From Nonomuraea indica (GTDB lineage Bacteria > Actinomycetota > Actinomycetes > Streptosporangiales > Streptosporangiaceae): a stretch of DNA of 64,000 nucleotides. Location: NCBI RefSeq assembly GCF_002850745.1, contig NZ_KZ559468.1, positions 276,491 through 340,490 on the forward strand, given 5' to 3'. Position 1 is the stretch's first letter. Each line of letters begins with the position of its first letter. This document shows, one piece after another, positions 24,630-33,775 of this stretch. A model generated the notes under the pieces. That model did no database searches. It saw nothing but the letters and a program-made list of their open reading frames with translations, and was not told the origin of the DNA. The translations under genes and the position numbers were made by a program.

Positions 24630-25514
24630 GTGGACCTCCAGCAGATGCGCTACGTGGTCGCCGTCGCCGAGACGGCCAGTTTCACCCGCGCCGCGGAGCG
24701 CTGCCTCGTCGTGCAGTCCGCGCTCAGCCACCAGATCGCCCGCCTGGAGCGCGAGCTGGGCGCCAGGCTGTTCGAGCGGACCAGCCGCCGGGTCAGGCTC
24801 ACCCCGGCCGGGGAGGCGTTCCTCCCGGCGGCCCGGCAGGCGCTCGACGCGGCCGACCGGGCCCGCGCCGAGGTGGCGGCCGCGGCGGGGGAGATCCGGG
24901 GCCGGCTGGCCATCGGCATCATCCCCACCGTCACCGCCGTGGACCTGCCCAGGACGTTGAAGGACTTCCACTCCGCCCACCCCCGCGTGCGGGTCAGCCT
25001 GCGCACCGGCACCAGCGAGGAGCTGACGAGCCGGGTGCGGCAGGGCGACCTCGACGTGGCGTTCCTCGGGCTGCCGCCGGGCACCCGGCCCACGGGCGTC
25101 CGGGCGCGCGAGCTGGCGCGCGGCGAGCTGGTCGCCGTGCTCGCCACGGACCACCCGCTCGCCGCGGCCGGCGGCGTTGACCTGCGCCGGCTGGCCGAGG
25201 AGACGTTCGTCGACTTCCCGGCGGGCACCGCGGGGCGCGCCCAGTCGGACGAGGCGTTCCAGGCGGCGGGCGTCCGGCGGGAGGTGGCCTTCGAGGCGAC
25301 GGCCGTCGACTTCATGGCGCGCCTGGTGAGGGAGGGGCTCGGCATCGCCATGCTGCCGGCGGCGTTCGTGCGGGAGGTGCCCGGCCTGGCGGTGCTGCGG
25401 GTGCGCGACGCACCCGGGCGGGTGGAGTATCTCGTCTGGAGCCCGGCGCGGCCCGGCCCGGCCGCCGCGGCCTTCCTCACCGCCCTCGGCTTCGCCCCGG
25501 ACGCCGGCCCGTGA
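24630..25514 (+). CDS. LysR-family transcriptional regulator
   Basis: The 294-residue protein starts at GTG 24630 (VDLQQMRYVVAVAE), as LysR proteins usually do; the frame opens 13 codons earlier but would cover the operator. The helix-turn-helix is SFTRAAERCLVVQSALSHQIARLE (about 16-39), followed by LFERTSRRVRLTPAGEAFL. The effector domain has LAIGIIPTVTAV and GDLDVAFLGLP. It is divergent from the MFS/NmrA pair and likely regulates it in response to a small molecule. It resembles regulators of drug efflux or aromatic metabolism; the effector is unknown. Confidence 0.92.
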   Translation: MDLQQMRYVVAVAETASFTRAAERCLVVQSALSHQIARLERELGARLFERTSRRVRLTPAGEAFLPAARQALDAADRARAEVAAAAGEIRGRLAIGIIPTVTAVDLPRTLKDFHSAHPRVRVSLRTGTSEELTSRVRQGDLDVAFLGLPPGTRPTGVRARELARGELVAVLATDHPLAAAGGVDLRRLAEETFVDFPAGTAGRAQSDEAFQAAGVRREVAFEATAVDFMARLVREGLGIAMLPAAFVREVPGLAVLRVRDAPGRVEYLVWSPARPGPAAAAFLTALGFAPDAGP

Positions 25515-25520
25515 GGGGCG

Positions 25521-25889
25521 TCACGCGCCGAGCAGCTCCCGGACGGCGTCGGCGGCCGTCTCGCGGATCTCGAAGCGCTTGGTCAGCCCCGTCATGGTGA
25601 ACAGCCGCGTCATGCGGGCCCGCACGCCGCTGAGCAGCACCCGCCCGCCGGCCGCCTCGGCTCCGTTCATGGCCGAGATGAGAACGCTCAGCCCCGTGGA
25701 GTCGCAGAAGTCGACGCCCTCCAGGTGGATGACGACGCGCGGCGGCTCGGGGCCGGTGACCGCGTCGGCCAGCGCCTGGCGCAGCTCTGCGGCCGTGGCG
25801 ATGTCGAGTTCGCCCGCGAGGCTCACGACGGTCGCCCCGTCGTGCCGGGTGATGACCGAGGAGAAACCGGTCCGCCTCGCATCGTTCAC
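25521..25889 (-). CDS. STAS-domain anti-anti-sigma factor
   Basis: The 122-residue protein is a single STAS domain. VVSLAGELDIATAAEL (21-36) and VDFCDSTGLSVLISA (59-73) are the family core; Ser64 in DST is the site phosphorylated by a partner anti-sigma kinase. Unphosphorylated, such proteins free an alternative sigma factor. I chose GTG at 25889 because GGGAGGA lies at good spacing; longer in-frame starts exist. No kinase or sigma gene lies beside it. It follows the histidine kinase gene on the same strand across a 108-base gap. Confidence 0.9.
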   Translation of the reverse strand: MNDARRTGFSSVITRHDGATVVSLAGELDIATAAELRQALADAVTGPEPPRVVIHLEGVDFCDSTGLSVLISAMNGAEAAGGRVLLSGVRARMTRLFTMTGLTKRFEIRETAADAVRELLGA

Positions 25890-25997
25890 GTGCACATTCC
25901 TCCCGACGTCGGCGACATGGCGCCGCATGGCGCACCTCGCCCGTACATGCCGACAGGACATGATTGCATAGCGTAAGCGACACGTGCGACCTCGCTC

Positions 25998-27206
25998 TCA
26001 CCCGGACAGAGCAGGGAGCGTGACGGTCACGACCAGCCCGCCGCCCTCGCGGGGCCGGGCCGTGACGTCTCCGCCGTGCGCCCGCGCCACCGACCGGACG
26101 ATCGACAGGCCCAGCCCGGCGCTGCGCCCGGTGACCATGCGCTCCTCACCCAGCCGGTGGAACGGCTTGAACAGCGCCGCGATCTCGTACGGCGGCACGG
26201 CTGGGCCGCTGTTGGACACCTCCACCTCGGCCCCTCCTCCCGGCGAGGTCCGGCTGGCCACCCGCACCCAGCCGGCCCCGTCGCCGGTGTTGTGCCGGAT
26301 GCCGTTCTCGACCAGGTTGTGCACCATGCGCTCGAGCAGCATCGCGTCGCCTCCGGCCGGCGCCGGGAAGGCCGCCTCGTGCACGATGACCCGGGCCTGC
26401 TCGGCCTCCGGGGCCGCCTGAGCCACCACGTGCGCCACCACGTCGGCCAGGTCCACCGGCGACCGGTCGCCGATCTCGTGGTCGGCGCGGGCCAGCAGCA
26501 GCAGCCCCGAGATGAGCCGCTCGTGCCGGGCGTTGATCTCCAGCAGGCTCTCCCCGAGGCGCTTGACGTCGGCCGAGGCGGACGTGCGGTGCATGGCCAG
26601 CTCGACCAGCGCCCGGTTGAGCGTCAACGGGGTGCGCAGCTCGTGGGAGGCGTTGGCGACGAACCTGCGCTGCCCGTCGAAGGAGTGGTCGAGCCGTTCC
26701 ACCATGGTGTCGAACGTGTCGGCCAGCTCCTTCACCTCGTCCACCGGCCCGCGCAGCGCGATGCGCTCGTGCAGGCCGCGGTCGGCGGCCGGGGCGGCGG
26801 CGATGCGCCGGGCCGTCGCGGTCACCAGGCGCAGCGGCGCGAGCATCCGTCCGGCCACCACCCAGCCGAGCGCGGCGGCGACGACGCCGACCACGCCCAG
26901 GGCGACGGCCCCCTGGGTGAGCAGCGACGTCACGGCCGCCTCGCGGAGTTCGGCCTCCTGCGCCTGCAGCCAGTGCAGCGCGTCGTCGCCCTGCAGCATG
27001 TACCCGCCGGGCGAGACGATGGCGAGCCGGGTCGGCCTGTCGCCGGCCACGCCGTACCGGGAGCCGAACGACTGCGCGAGCTGCTGGTTGAACAGCAGGT
27101 ACGTGACGGCGAGCAGGGTCAGCCCGGCGAGCAGGAACAACGCCCCGTACACGAGCGTGAGCCGGGCCCGCAGCGTGGGGTGCGAGGCGCGGAAGAGCTG
27201 CCTCAT
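25998..27206 (-). CDS. Membrane sensor histidine kinase
   Basis: The 402-residue kinase has a membrane helix at about 14-38, a short extracellular loop, a second helix at about 95-120, a HAMP domain (about 120-175), the phospho-acceptor His188 in FVANASHELRTPLT, and an ATPase domain with LVENGIRHN and GLGLSIVRSVARAHGG. Its ATG overlaps the stop of the response regulator gene (ATGA), so the pair is co-translated. The divergent lipoprotein/adaptor/MacB export operon starting at 28011 is the probable target, which is typical for cell-envelope stress systems. The signal is unknown. Confidence 0.92.
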   Translation of the reverse strand: MRQLFRASHPTLRARLTLVYGALFLLAGLTLLAVTYLLFNQQLAQSFGSRYGVAGDRPTRLAIVSPGGYMLQGDDALHWLQAQEAELREAAVTSLLTQGAVALGVVGVVAAALGWVVAGRMLAPLRLVTATARRIAAAPAADRGLHERIALRGPVDEVKELADTFDTMVERLDHSFDGQRRFVANASHELRTPLTLNRALVELAMHRTSASADVKRLGESLLEINARHERLISGLLLLARADHEIGDRSPVDLADVVAHVVAQAAPEAEQARVIVHEAAFPAPAGGDAMLLERMVHNLVENGIRHNTGDGAGWVRVASRTSPGGGAEVEVSNSGPAVPPYEIAALFKPFHRLGEERMVTGRSAGLGLSIVRSVARAHGGDVTARPREGGGLVVTVTLPALSG

Positions 27207-27859
27207 GGAATCCGGTACCCCGCACCCGGCACCGTCAGCACCACCGCGGGCTCGCCGAGCTTGCGGCGCAGCTTGAGCACGGTCAGGCGGACCACGCCGG
27301 TGAACGGGTCGGCGTTCTCGTCCCACGCCTTCTCCAGCAGCGCCTCGGCCGACACCACCGCCCCTTCGGCCCGCAACAGCTCGGTCAGCACGGCGAACTC
27401 CTTCTTCGACAGCGGCACGTACCTGCCGTCCCTGAACACCTCGCGGCGCGCGGGATCGAGCGTGATCCCGGCCCGCCGCAGCACCGGCGGCGCCGCGGGC
27501 CGCGCCCGCCGCCCCAGTGCCAGCACCCGCGCGGCCAGCTCGGCGAACGCGAACGGCTTGGCGAGGTAGTCGTCGGCGCCCAGCGCCAGCCCCGCCACCC
27601 GGTCGCCGACCTCCGCGGCGGCCGTCAACATGAGCACCCGCGCGGTCGAGTCCGAGGCGACCAGCTCGCGGCACACCTCGTCGCCGTGCACCACGGGAAG
27701 ATCCCGGTCGAGGACGACCACGTCGTAGTCGTTGACCGCGATCCGCTCCAGCGCCGCCGCGCCGTCGTGCGCGGTGTCGACCGCGTGCGTCTCCTCGCGC
27801 AGCCACTCGGCTATCGCGTCGGCGAGCACGCGCTCGTCCTCCACCACCAGAACCCGCAT
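27203..27859 (-). CDS. OmpR-family response regulator
   Basis: The 218-residue protein has a receiver domain (MRVLVVEDERVLADAI, phospho-acceptor Asp51 in VVVLDRDLP, Lys in LAKPF) and a winged-helix domain ending RLTVLKLRRKLGEPAVVLTVPGAGYR. It is the partner of the kinase at 25998-27206, with a 4-base overlap. It starts 151 bases from the divergent export operon. That gap (27860-28010) should hold both promoters; I see no clear repeat in it. Confidence 0.93.
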   Translation of the reverse strand: MRVLVVEDERVLADAIAEWLREETHAVDTAHDGAAALERIAVNDYDVVVLDRDLPVVHGDEVCRELVASDSTARVLMLTAAAEVGDRVAGLALGADDYLAKPFAFAELAARVLALGRRARPAAPPVLRRAGITLDPARREVFRDGRYVPLSKKEFAVLTELLRAEGAVVSAEALLEKAWDENADPFTGVVRLTVLKLRRKLGEPAVVLTVPGAGYRIP

Positions 27860-28010
27860 CCCCGTCCTTCCTCGCGTACCGCGCCGATCCTGACGCAGCC
27901 GCCGTTTCGCCGGCGTTAGCGCGGACGGAAACAGCCGGGAAACCGCCCGTCCGCTTGCATCGGTCGCCGTACGGCCGGCACGGGTCCGGCCCCGGACGAG
28001 GAGAGCGCAC

Positions 28011-28535
28011 ATGCGGAACACATCGAGACGAGGGCGGGTCCTCGGCACGGTATCGACACTGGCCCTGGCCGCCGCCCTGACCCTGGCCGGATGCGGCGCG
28101 GACGACGGCGGCGGCTCCGACGTCGCGTCGGCCACCGGCGGCGGCCCGTCGGCCACCGGCAGCGCCGCGCCGAGCCTGAGCAACGACGAGAAGGCGGTGA
28201 AGTTCGCGCAGTGCATGCGCGAGAACGGCATCGACATGGCCGACCCGCAACCGGGCAAGGGCATCATGGTCTCCGCCGCGCCCGGCAGCAAGGCGACCAT
28301 GGACAAGGCCATGGCGGCGTGCAAGCAGTGGCAGCCGATGGGCGGCGACGGGCCGGGCGCGCAGCAGAACGCCGAGCGGATGCGCGCACTCGCCCAGTGC
28401 ATGCGCGACAACGGCGTGCCCGACTTCCCCGACCCGGAGCCGGGCGGCGGCCTGCGCGTCACCGGGAAGATCGCCGGGGATCCCGACTTCGAGGCGGCCC
28501 AGCAGAAGTGCCGGCTGAACGCGGGAGGCTCCTGA
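28011..28535 (+). CDS. Secreted lipoprotein with two CMRENG/CMRDNG repeats
   Basis: The 174-residue protein has a signal peptide and lipobox LAGC with Cys28. The mature part has two related segments, FAQCMRENGIDMADPQP and LAQCMRDNGVPDFPDPEP, each followed by a conserved cysteine (ACKQW, KCRLN). Paired cysteines suggest disulphides. Similar proteins commonly precede MFP/MacB-type ABC operons in actinomycetes; their function is unknown, though a role in sensing or substrate hand-over is plausible. Its TGA overlaps the ATG of the next gene (TGATG), so it belongs to the operon. Confidence 0.85.
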   Translation: MRNTSRRGRVLGTVSTLALAAALTLAGCGADDGGGSDVASATGGGPSATGSAAPSLSNDEKAVKFAQCMRENGIDMADPQPGKGIMVSAAPGSKATMDKAMAACKQWQPMGGDGPGAQQNAERMRALAQCMRDNGVPDFPDPEPGGGLRVTGKIAGDPDFEAAQQKCRLNAGGS

Positions 28536-29677
28536 TGGGCCGCCCCACCCTCGGCGACCCGCCCGCCGCCGGCACCGAACCGCCCCTGCCCCGGCCACGC
28601 CGCCGCCGGGGCCGGAAGGCGGCGGTCCTGCTCACCGCCGTCGCCCTCACCGGGGTGGCCGCCGTGACCGTGACCGGCACCGGCCTGCTGGAGGGCGGCG
28701 GGGCCGCCCCGGCGACGGCCGCCCTGCCACCCGCCACCGCCCGGATCAGCCGGCAGACGCTCGACGACACCCGTGACGTGGACGGCGAGCTCGGCTACGG
28801 CCCCGCCACCACGGCGGTGAGCCGGAAGCCCGGCACGATCACCTGGCTGCCCGCCGGCGGCGCCCGGGTCACCCGCGGCAGGTCGCTCTACCGCGTCGAC
28901 AACGACCCGGTCGTGCTCATGTACGGCTCCACGCCCGCCTACCGCGACCTGCGGATCGGGGTGGAGGGCCGCGACGTCGAGAGCCTGGAGCGCAACCTGC
29001 GCAAGCTCGGCTACGACGGGTTCACCGTGGACGACACCTACTCCGCGGCCACCGCCGAGGCCGTCATGGACTGGCAGGACGACCGGGGCCTCGACCAGAC
29101 CGGCGTCGTCGAGCTGGGCCGCGTCGTCTTCGCCGACGGGGCCGTCCGTGTGGAGACCCTGGAGGCCCAGGCCGGCCAGCCCACCGCCCCCGGCCGTCCG
29201 GTCCTGTCCTACACCGGCACCGAGAAGGTCGTCACCGTCCGGCTGGACGCGGAGGACCAGCGGATGGCGGCCAAGGGAGCCAAGGTCACCGTCACCCTGC
29301 CCGACGGCGGGCGCTCGTCCGGCAGGGTGACGGAGGTGGCCACCGTCATCGAGCCCGGCGACGGCCCCGACGCGGAGCCGCTGACGAGGCTGGAGGCGCT
29401 CGTCGCCCTCACGGGCGGCAAGGCCGCGCGCGCGGCGGTCGCGCGGTTCGACCAGGCCGCCGTGGACGTCACCTTCACCGCCGCCCGGCGCGAGGACGTG
29501 CTCACCGTGCCGGTCGCCGCGCTGGTCGCGCTGCGCGAGGGCGGCTTCGGCGTCGAGGTCGTCGAGGGCGGCTCCACGAGGTACGTCCCGGTGGAGACCG
29601 GCCTGTTCGCCGGCGGCCGCGTCGAGATCAGCGGAGCCGGCCTCGCGGCGGGCATGACGGTGGGGGTACCCAGGTGA
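28535..29677 (+). CDS. Peptidoglycan-binding membrane-fusion (adaptor) protein
   Basis: The 380-residue protein has one membrane anchor (about 29-50), an HlyD-like segment ([17 protein letters not shown]), a peptidoglycan-binding domain (about 145-200: [26 protein letters not shown]), and C-terminal barrel domains ending [20 protein letters not shown]. Such adaptors couple MacB-type ABC transporters to the wall in Gram-positive bacteria. It is coupled at both ends: TGATG with the lipoprotein gene, GTGA with the ATPase gene. The exported compound is unknown (a peptide, antibiotic or lipid). Confidence 0.88.
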   Translation: MGRPTLGDPPAAGTEPPLPRPRRRRGRKAAVLLTAVALTGVAAVTVTGTGLLEGGGAAPATAALPPATARISRQTLDDTRDVDGELGYGPATTAVSRKPGTITWLPAGGARVTRGRSLYRVDNDPVVLMYGSTPAYRDLRIGVEGRDVESLERNLRKLGYDGFTVDDTYSAATAEAVMDWQDDRGLDQTGVVELGRVVFADGAVRVETLEAQAGQPTAPGRPVLSYTGTEKVVTVRLDAEDQRMAAKGAKVTVTLPDGGRSSGRVTEVATVIEPGDGPDAEPLTRLEALVALTGGKAARAAVARFDQAAVDVTFTAARREDVLTVPVAALVALREGGFGVEVVEGGSTRYVPVETGLFAGGRVEISGAGLAAGMTVGVPR

Positions 29678-30501
29678 CGCCCATGATCGCCATGTCCGAG
29701 GTCACCAGGGCCTACCCCGGCGGCGTGGTCGCGCTGGCGGGGGTGTCGCTGGAGATCGGGCGGGGCGAGCTGGTCGCCATCGTCGGCCCGTCGGGGTCCG
29801 GCAAGTCGACCATGCTCAACACCATCGGCACGCTCGACCGGCCCACGTCCGGGACCGTCCGTGTCGACGGCTACGACGTCTCCACCTTGACCGACAGGGC
29901 CCTGTCGGCGCTGCGGGCCACCCGGATCGGGTTCGTCTTCCAGCACTTCCACCTGGCCGCCAAGGTGCCCGCCGTGGACAACGTCGCCGACGGCCTGCTC
30001 TACAGCGGCCTGCCCCGGTCCGAGCGGCGGAGTCGCGCCGTCGCCGCGCTGCACCGGGTGGGCCTCGGCCACCGGCTCGACCACGAGCCGCACGAGCTGT
30101 CCGGGGGAGAGCGGCAACGGGTCGCCATCGCGCGGGCCGTGGCTGGTGACCCGCCGCTGCTGCTGGCCGACGAGCCGACGGGCGCCCTGGACTCCGTCTC
30201 GGGCGCCGGGGTGATGGACCTGCTGCACGACCTGAACGCCGCCGGCACCACCATCGTGATCATCACCCACGACCGGGAGATCGCCGCCGGGCTGCCCCGC
30301 CAGGTGCGCATGCGCGACGGCCACGTCATCGCCGACACCCGCACCGACGCCGACACGGGCGCCGACACGGGCGCCGACACGGGCGCCGACACGGGCGCCG
30401 ACACGGGCGCCGACACGGGCGCCGATACCGTCGCCGGCGGTGGCGGCCCGGCCGCCCCTTCGGACGGGCCGGTCGTGGCCGTCGCGACGGGGGAGGCGTG
30501 A
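29674..30501 (+). CDS. ABC transporter ATPase, MacB/LolD type
   Basis: The 275-residue protein has GPSGSGKST (Walker A, about 38-46), [14 protein letters not shown] (signature) and [12 protein letters not shown] (Walker B). It powers the MacB-type permease downstream. The GTG start overlaps the adaptor stop; an ATG 9 bases later is the alternative. The body ends near residue 222. The C-terminal tail of about 50 residues carries six ADTG repeats from a 12-bp DNA array and is unlike other family members. The stop overlaps the next ATG (TGATG). Confidence 0.93.
   Translation: MTPMIAMSEVTRAYPGGVVALAGVSLEIGRGELVAIVGPSGSGKSTMLNTIGTLDRPTSGTVRVDGYDVSTLTDRALSALRATRIGFVFQHFHLAAKVPAVDNVADGLLYSGLPRSERRSRAVAALHRVGLGHRLDHEPHELSGGERQRVAIARAVAGDPPLLLADEPTGALDSVSGAGVMDLLHDLNAAGTTIVIITHDREIAAGLPRQVRMRDGHVIADTRTDADTGADTGADTGADTGADTGADTGADTVAGGGGPAAPSDGPVVAVATGEA
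30349..30420 (+). repeat. 12-bp minisatellite, six perfect copies, in the ATPase gene
   Basis: GCCGACACGGGC is repeated six times head to tail, encoding ADTG repeats in the tail of the ATPase. All copies are identical, which implies recent expansion or continuing slippage. Confidence 0.95.
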
Positions 30502-31814
30502 TGGCCGGGGCCGAGCACGTCCAGACCGAGCACGTCCAGACCGAGCACGTCCAGACCGAGCACGTCCAGACCGAGCACGCCCGGAGCACCCACGCCGTGA
30601 GCCGGCACGCCGACCGGCCGCCGCCCGTCCCGGCCCGGATGCCGCCGCGGGACGTGCTGCGGGTCGGGGCGGTGGGCCTGCGCACCCGGCCGCTGCGCGC
30701 GTTCCTGTCCGCGCTCGGCATCGCGATCGGCATCGCCGCCATGATCGGTGTGGTCGGTATCTCCTCCTCGTCGGGAGCCGAGCTGGACCGTACGCTCTCC
30801 GCGCTGGGCACCAACCTGCTCACCGTCTCCGCAGGCCGCACCCTGCTCGGAGAGGAGGCCAAGATGCCGTTGGACGCCGAGGCGATGATCGAGCGGATCG
30901 GCCCCGTCGAGGACGTCTCCGCCGTCGGCCACGTCTCCGACGCCAAGGTGTACCGGAGCGAGGAGATCCCCCGCGCCCAGACCGGCGGCATCTCCGTCTA
31001 CGCCGCCCGGCTCGACCTGCTCGCCACCGTCGGCGCGGCGCGGCGCAGCGGCACCTGGCTGAACGCGGCCACCCACCGCCACCCGGCCGTCGTACTCGGC
31101 TCCACGGCCGCCGCGCGGCTCGGCGTGGCCGCCGCCGGTCCCGACACCCAGGTGGTCGTCGGCGGGCGCAGGTTCACGGTCGTCGGGGTGCTCGCCCCGG
31201 TGCCGCTGGCCGCCGAGCTGGACACGGCCGCCCTCGTGGGCTGGCCCGTCGCCGAGGCCGTCCTCGGCTTCGACGGGCACCCGACGACCCTTTACACCCG
31301 GTCCGCCGAGGCGCGGCTGGAGGCCGTCCGGCAGGTGCTGGCGGCGACGGCGAACCCGCAGGCGCCGAACGAGGTCGAGGTGTCGCGCCCGTCCGACGCG
31401 CTGGCCGCCAAGCAGGCCACCAGTCAGGCGTTCACCGGGCTGCTCCTGGGCGTCGGCGCGGTGGCGCTGCTCGTCGGCGGCGTCGGCGTGGCCAACACCA
31501 TGGTCATCTCGGTGCTGGAGCGGCGGCCGGAGATCGGGCTGCGCCGCTCGCTCGGGGCCACGCGCGGGCAGATCCGCACGCAGTTCCTCGCCGAGTCGCT
31601 GCTGCTGTCCGCGCTGGGCGGCGCCGGCGGGGTGCTGCTCGGCACGGCCGTCACGGCCGGGTACGCGCTCTACCAGGGGTGGCCGGCCGTGGTACCCGCC
31701 TGGGCGACCGGCGGAGGCCTGGCCGCCACCCTCGCCATCGGCGCGGTCGCCGGCCTCTACCCGGCCGTCCGCGCCGCCCGACTGTCCCCGACCGAGGCCC
31801 TCGCCGCGCCGTGA
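30501..31814 (+). CDS. ABC transporter permease, MacB/FtsX type
   Basis: The 437-residue protein has the MacB layout: helix 1 (RAFLSALGIAIGIAAMIGVVGIS), a large extracytoplasmic domain (about 75-300), then three helices with ALLVGGVGVANTMVISVLERRPEIGLRRSLGATRGQI. With the ATPase and adaptor it should form a tripartite exporter or mechanotransmission device. The ATG at 30501 overlaps the ATPase stop; GTG at 30498 is possible. The first 45 residues are an unusual polar arm with four EHVQT repeats encoded by a 15-bp minisatellite. Confidence 0.93.
   Translation: MAGAEHVQTEHVQTEHVQTEHVQTEHARSTHAVSRHADRPPPVPARMPPRDVLRVGAVGLRTRPLRAFLSALGIAIGIAAMIGVVGISSSSGAELDRTLSALGTNLLTVSAGRTLLGEEAKMPLDAEAMIERIGPVEDVSAVGHVSDAKVYRSEEIPRAQTGGISVYAARLDLLATVGAARRSGTWLNAATHRHPAVVLGSTAAARLGVAAAGPDTQVVVGGRRFTVVGVLAPVPLAAELDTAALVGWPVAEAVLGFDGHPTTLYTRSAEARLEAVRQVLAATANPQAPNEVEVSRPSDALAAKQATSQAFTGLLLGVGAVALLVGGVGVANTMVISVLERRPEIGLRRSLGATRGQIRTQFLAESLLLSALGGAGGVLLGTAVTAGYALYQGWPAVVPAWATGGGLAATLAIGAVAGLYPAVRAARLSPTEALAAP
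30513..30572 (+). repeat. 15-bp minisatellite, four perfect copies, in the permease gene
   Basis: GAGCACGTCCAGACC is repeated four times, encoding EHVQT in the cytoplasmic arm before the first membrane helix. It starts only 93 bases after the ATPase repeat, so both variable arms would meet at the ATPase/permease interface. Confidence 0.95.
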
Positions 31815-31861
31815 GCGCCTTCCCCTTCCCTCCCGCGCCCTCAGGGGGGAAGGGTCGGGCG

Positions 31862-33559
31862 TCAGGCGCCGTCGGCCCGCTCCAGGACGGCTCGGGCGAA
31901 CGGCGGGAGCACGCCGCGCAGCACGTTCGCCTCGTGCCCCTCGGCGCGGGCCAGCGCCGCCCGCAGGCCGAGGGCGTACCGCTCCCGCGCGGCGTCCCCG
32001 GCCTCGGTGGCCGCCAGCAGGTCGAGCGCGGCCAGCCCGGCGGCGGCCATGTCCCGGCCCGCCGCGACCCACGGCCGCAGCTCGGCGCCCAGCCGCCCCG
32101 GCACGTCGGCGGGCAGCCCGGCGAGCCGCCCCAGCTCCTCCCGCAGCCGGTCCAGCGCGGGCCGGAGGGGGCCGCGCTCGTCCAGGGCCGTGGCGCACAG
32201 GGCCGACAGGGCCGGGCTCTGGTCGGCGCTCGGCGGCCACGACGAGCACACCGCGATCAGCGGCTCCAGTTCGGCGGCGCCCCGCGTGAGACGCACGGCC
32301 CGCCGGTGGGCGGCCGCCTGGTCGTATCCCGCGGGGTGCCAGGCGTAGTCGGCCACGGTCGCGAGGGCGAGCTGCGAGGCGGCCGCCTCCACCATCGGGT
32401 TGGCCGTGATCCCGGCGAGCGGCACCGCGTCGAGGCCGGTGGCGCGCCCCGTCAGCGGGCCGAGGAAGACCCGGTGCGGGTCGAAGTCGTTGACCGGGAA
32501 GTTGTCCCACAGCGTCACCCGGTGCCCGTAGGAGGCCGCGGCGGCGCGGATCTCGTCGGCGGTGACCGCGCCCACGACCACGTCCCTGCCGGTCCACCAG
32601 ACGAGCACGTTCGGCGGCAGCTCGTCGGCGAGCCGGTCGCGGTAGGGGGTGCGGCCCGTGCCGGCGTAGTCGGTGGGCACCATGGTCAGGGGGCGTTCGG
32701 CGCCCCGCGCGGCGAGGAACGTCTCGGCGAAGTCGCGGCAGACGGCGGCGTGCGCGCTCGCCACCGCGCCCGGCGAGGCGCCGAAGAGCGCCCGGTCGCG
32801 GTCGTGCGGCAGCTCCGGCGGGATGTCGTCGAACAGCAGCGCGAACTCCCGTACGCCCGCGTCCCACACCTGGGCGGCCTTGGCGCGCAGCGCGGACCGC
32901 TCGGCCGGGTCGCCGTAGACCATCGACAGGCCCGGGCTCAGCGCGAACACGAACCGCACGTGCCGGACCGCCGCCTCGCCGGCCAGCTCGGCCAGCCGGG
33001 CGAGGTCGGCCTCGGGGTACGGCTCGCGCCAGCGCTCCCGGTGGTACGGGTCGTCCTTGGGGGCGTACACGTAGGTGTTGAGCTTGTGGCGGGCCGAGAA
33101 GCGCAGGTGCGCGAGCCGGTCGGCGTGGGTCCACGGCCGGCCGTAGAAGCCCTCGATCGTGCCGCGCGTCGGCAGCTCCGGCCAGTCGCGCACCTCGGCG
33201 GCGGGCAGGCACAGCCGGTGCCGCTCGCAGGGGGCGCAGGCCAGGGCCAGCAGCGTCTGCGCGCCGTAGAAGGCGCCGGCCGGGTCGGCTCCCGTGACGC
33301 GGACGCCGTCGCCCACGGAGACGGTCAGGGCGTAGCCCTCCGGCGGCAGCCCGCGGCCCTGCTCGACGTCGACCCGCACCGGGACGAGGGACGTCGCCGC
33401 GTCACCGGGGGCGTCCAGGGCGGCGAGGCCGTCGCGCAGCGCCGCGACGGCGGTGGCGGTGCCGTCGCCGCCGGTGACGGCCCAGCGGCCGAGCTCCAGG
33501 TGGGAGCCGTCGGCGGTCGCCTTGCGCGGGGCCGGGTTGACCCAGTCCAGGACGTTCAT
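31862..33559 (-). CDS. GH84 beta-N-acetylglucosaminidase
   Basis: The 565-residue protein has an N-terminal GH20b-like domain (1-125), a GH84 barrel (about 128-430) and a helical C-terminal part. RGTIEGFYGRPW (132-143), YVYAPKDDPYHRERWREPY (163-181) and the catalytic pair Asp244-Asp245 in ALLFDDIP identify it. GH84 enzymes remove terminal beta-GlcNAc by substrate assistance. No signal peptide is seen from this start, so the enzyme may be cytoplasmic. The ATG at 33559 is preceded by CCCCCG, not a ribosome site; the frame is open for 141 bases upstream, so the true start is uncertain. Confidence 0.88.
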   Translation of the reverse strand: MNVLDWVNPAPRKATADGSHLELGRWAVTGGDGTATAVAALRDGLAALDAPGDAATSLVPVRVDVEQGRGLPPEGYALTVSVGDGVRVTGADPAGAFYGAQTLLALACAPCERHRLCLPAAEVRDWPELPTRGTIEGFYGRPWTHADRLAHLRFSARHKLNTYVYAPKDDPYHRERWREPYPEADLARLAELAGEAAVRHVRFVFALSPGLSMVYGDPAERSALRAKAAQVWDAGVREFALLFDDIPPELPHDRDRALFGASPGAVASAHAAVCRDFAETFLAARGAERPLTMVPTDYAGTGRTPYRDRLADELPPNVLVWWTGRDVVVGAVTADEIRAAAASYGHRVTLWDNFPVNDFDPHRVFLGPLTGRATGLDAVPLAGITANPMVEAAASQLALATVADYAWHPAGYDQAAAHRRAVRLTRGAAELEPLIAVCSSWPPSADQSPALSALCATALDERGPLRPALDRLREELGRLAGLPADVPGRLGAELRPWVAAGRDMAAAGLAALDLLAATEAGDAARERYALGLRAALARAEGHEANVLRGVLPPFARAVLERADGA

Positions 33560-33626
33560 CGGGGGCACGATACAGGGTGTTGCCGGGCGCCTTACCCGCG
33601 CTTTGCGGGTGTCGAAAGCGCTCTGT

Positions 33627-33748
33627 GAAACTTTCATATTGTACCCGATAGTTTCAGCATCACGAGACCGCCGAGCGGGTCCGGCTGTTGACGTGTCCAC
33701 CCAGCATGCCTACGGTCCGGATGAGCCCGAGAGCGGGCCGAAAGTTTC
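33627..33748. promoter_or_regulatory. Two GAAANTTTC palindromes between GH84 and the broken xylanase
   Basis: GAAACTTTC (33627-33635) and GAAAGTTTC (33740-33748) are perfect 4-1-4 palindromes. A conserved CGAAANTTTCG element upstream of Streptomyces xylanase genes has been reported (from memory), so these are probably xylanase-type control sites. A half copy, AGTTTC, lies near 33650. The control region has outlived the enzyme it served. Confidence 0.5.
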
Positions 33749-33775
33749 AGAGAACGCACGTGGAGGTGGACGCCT

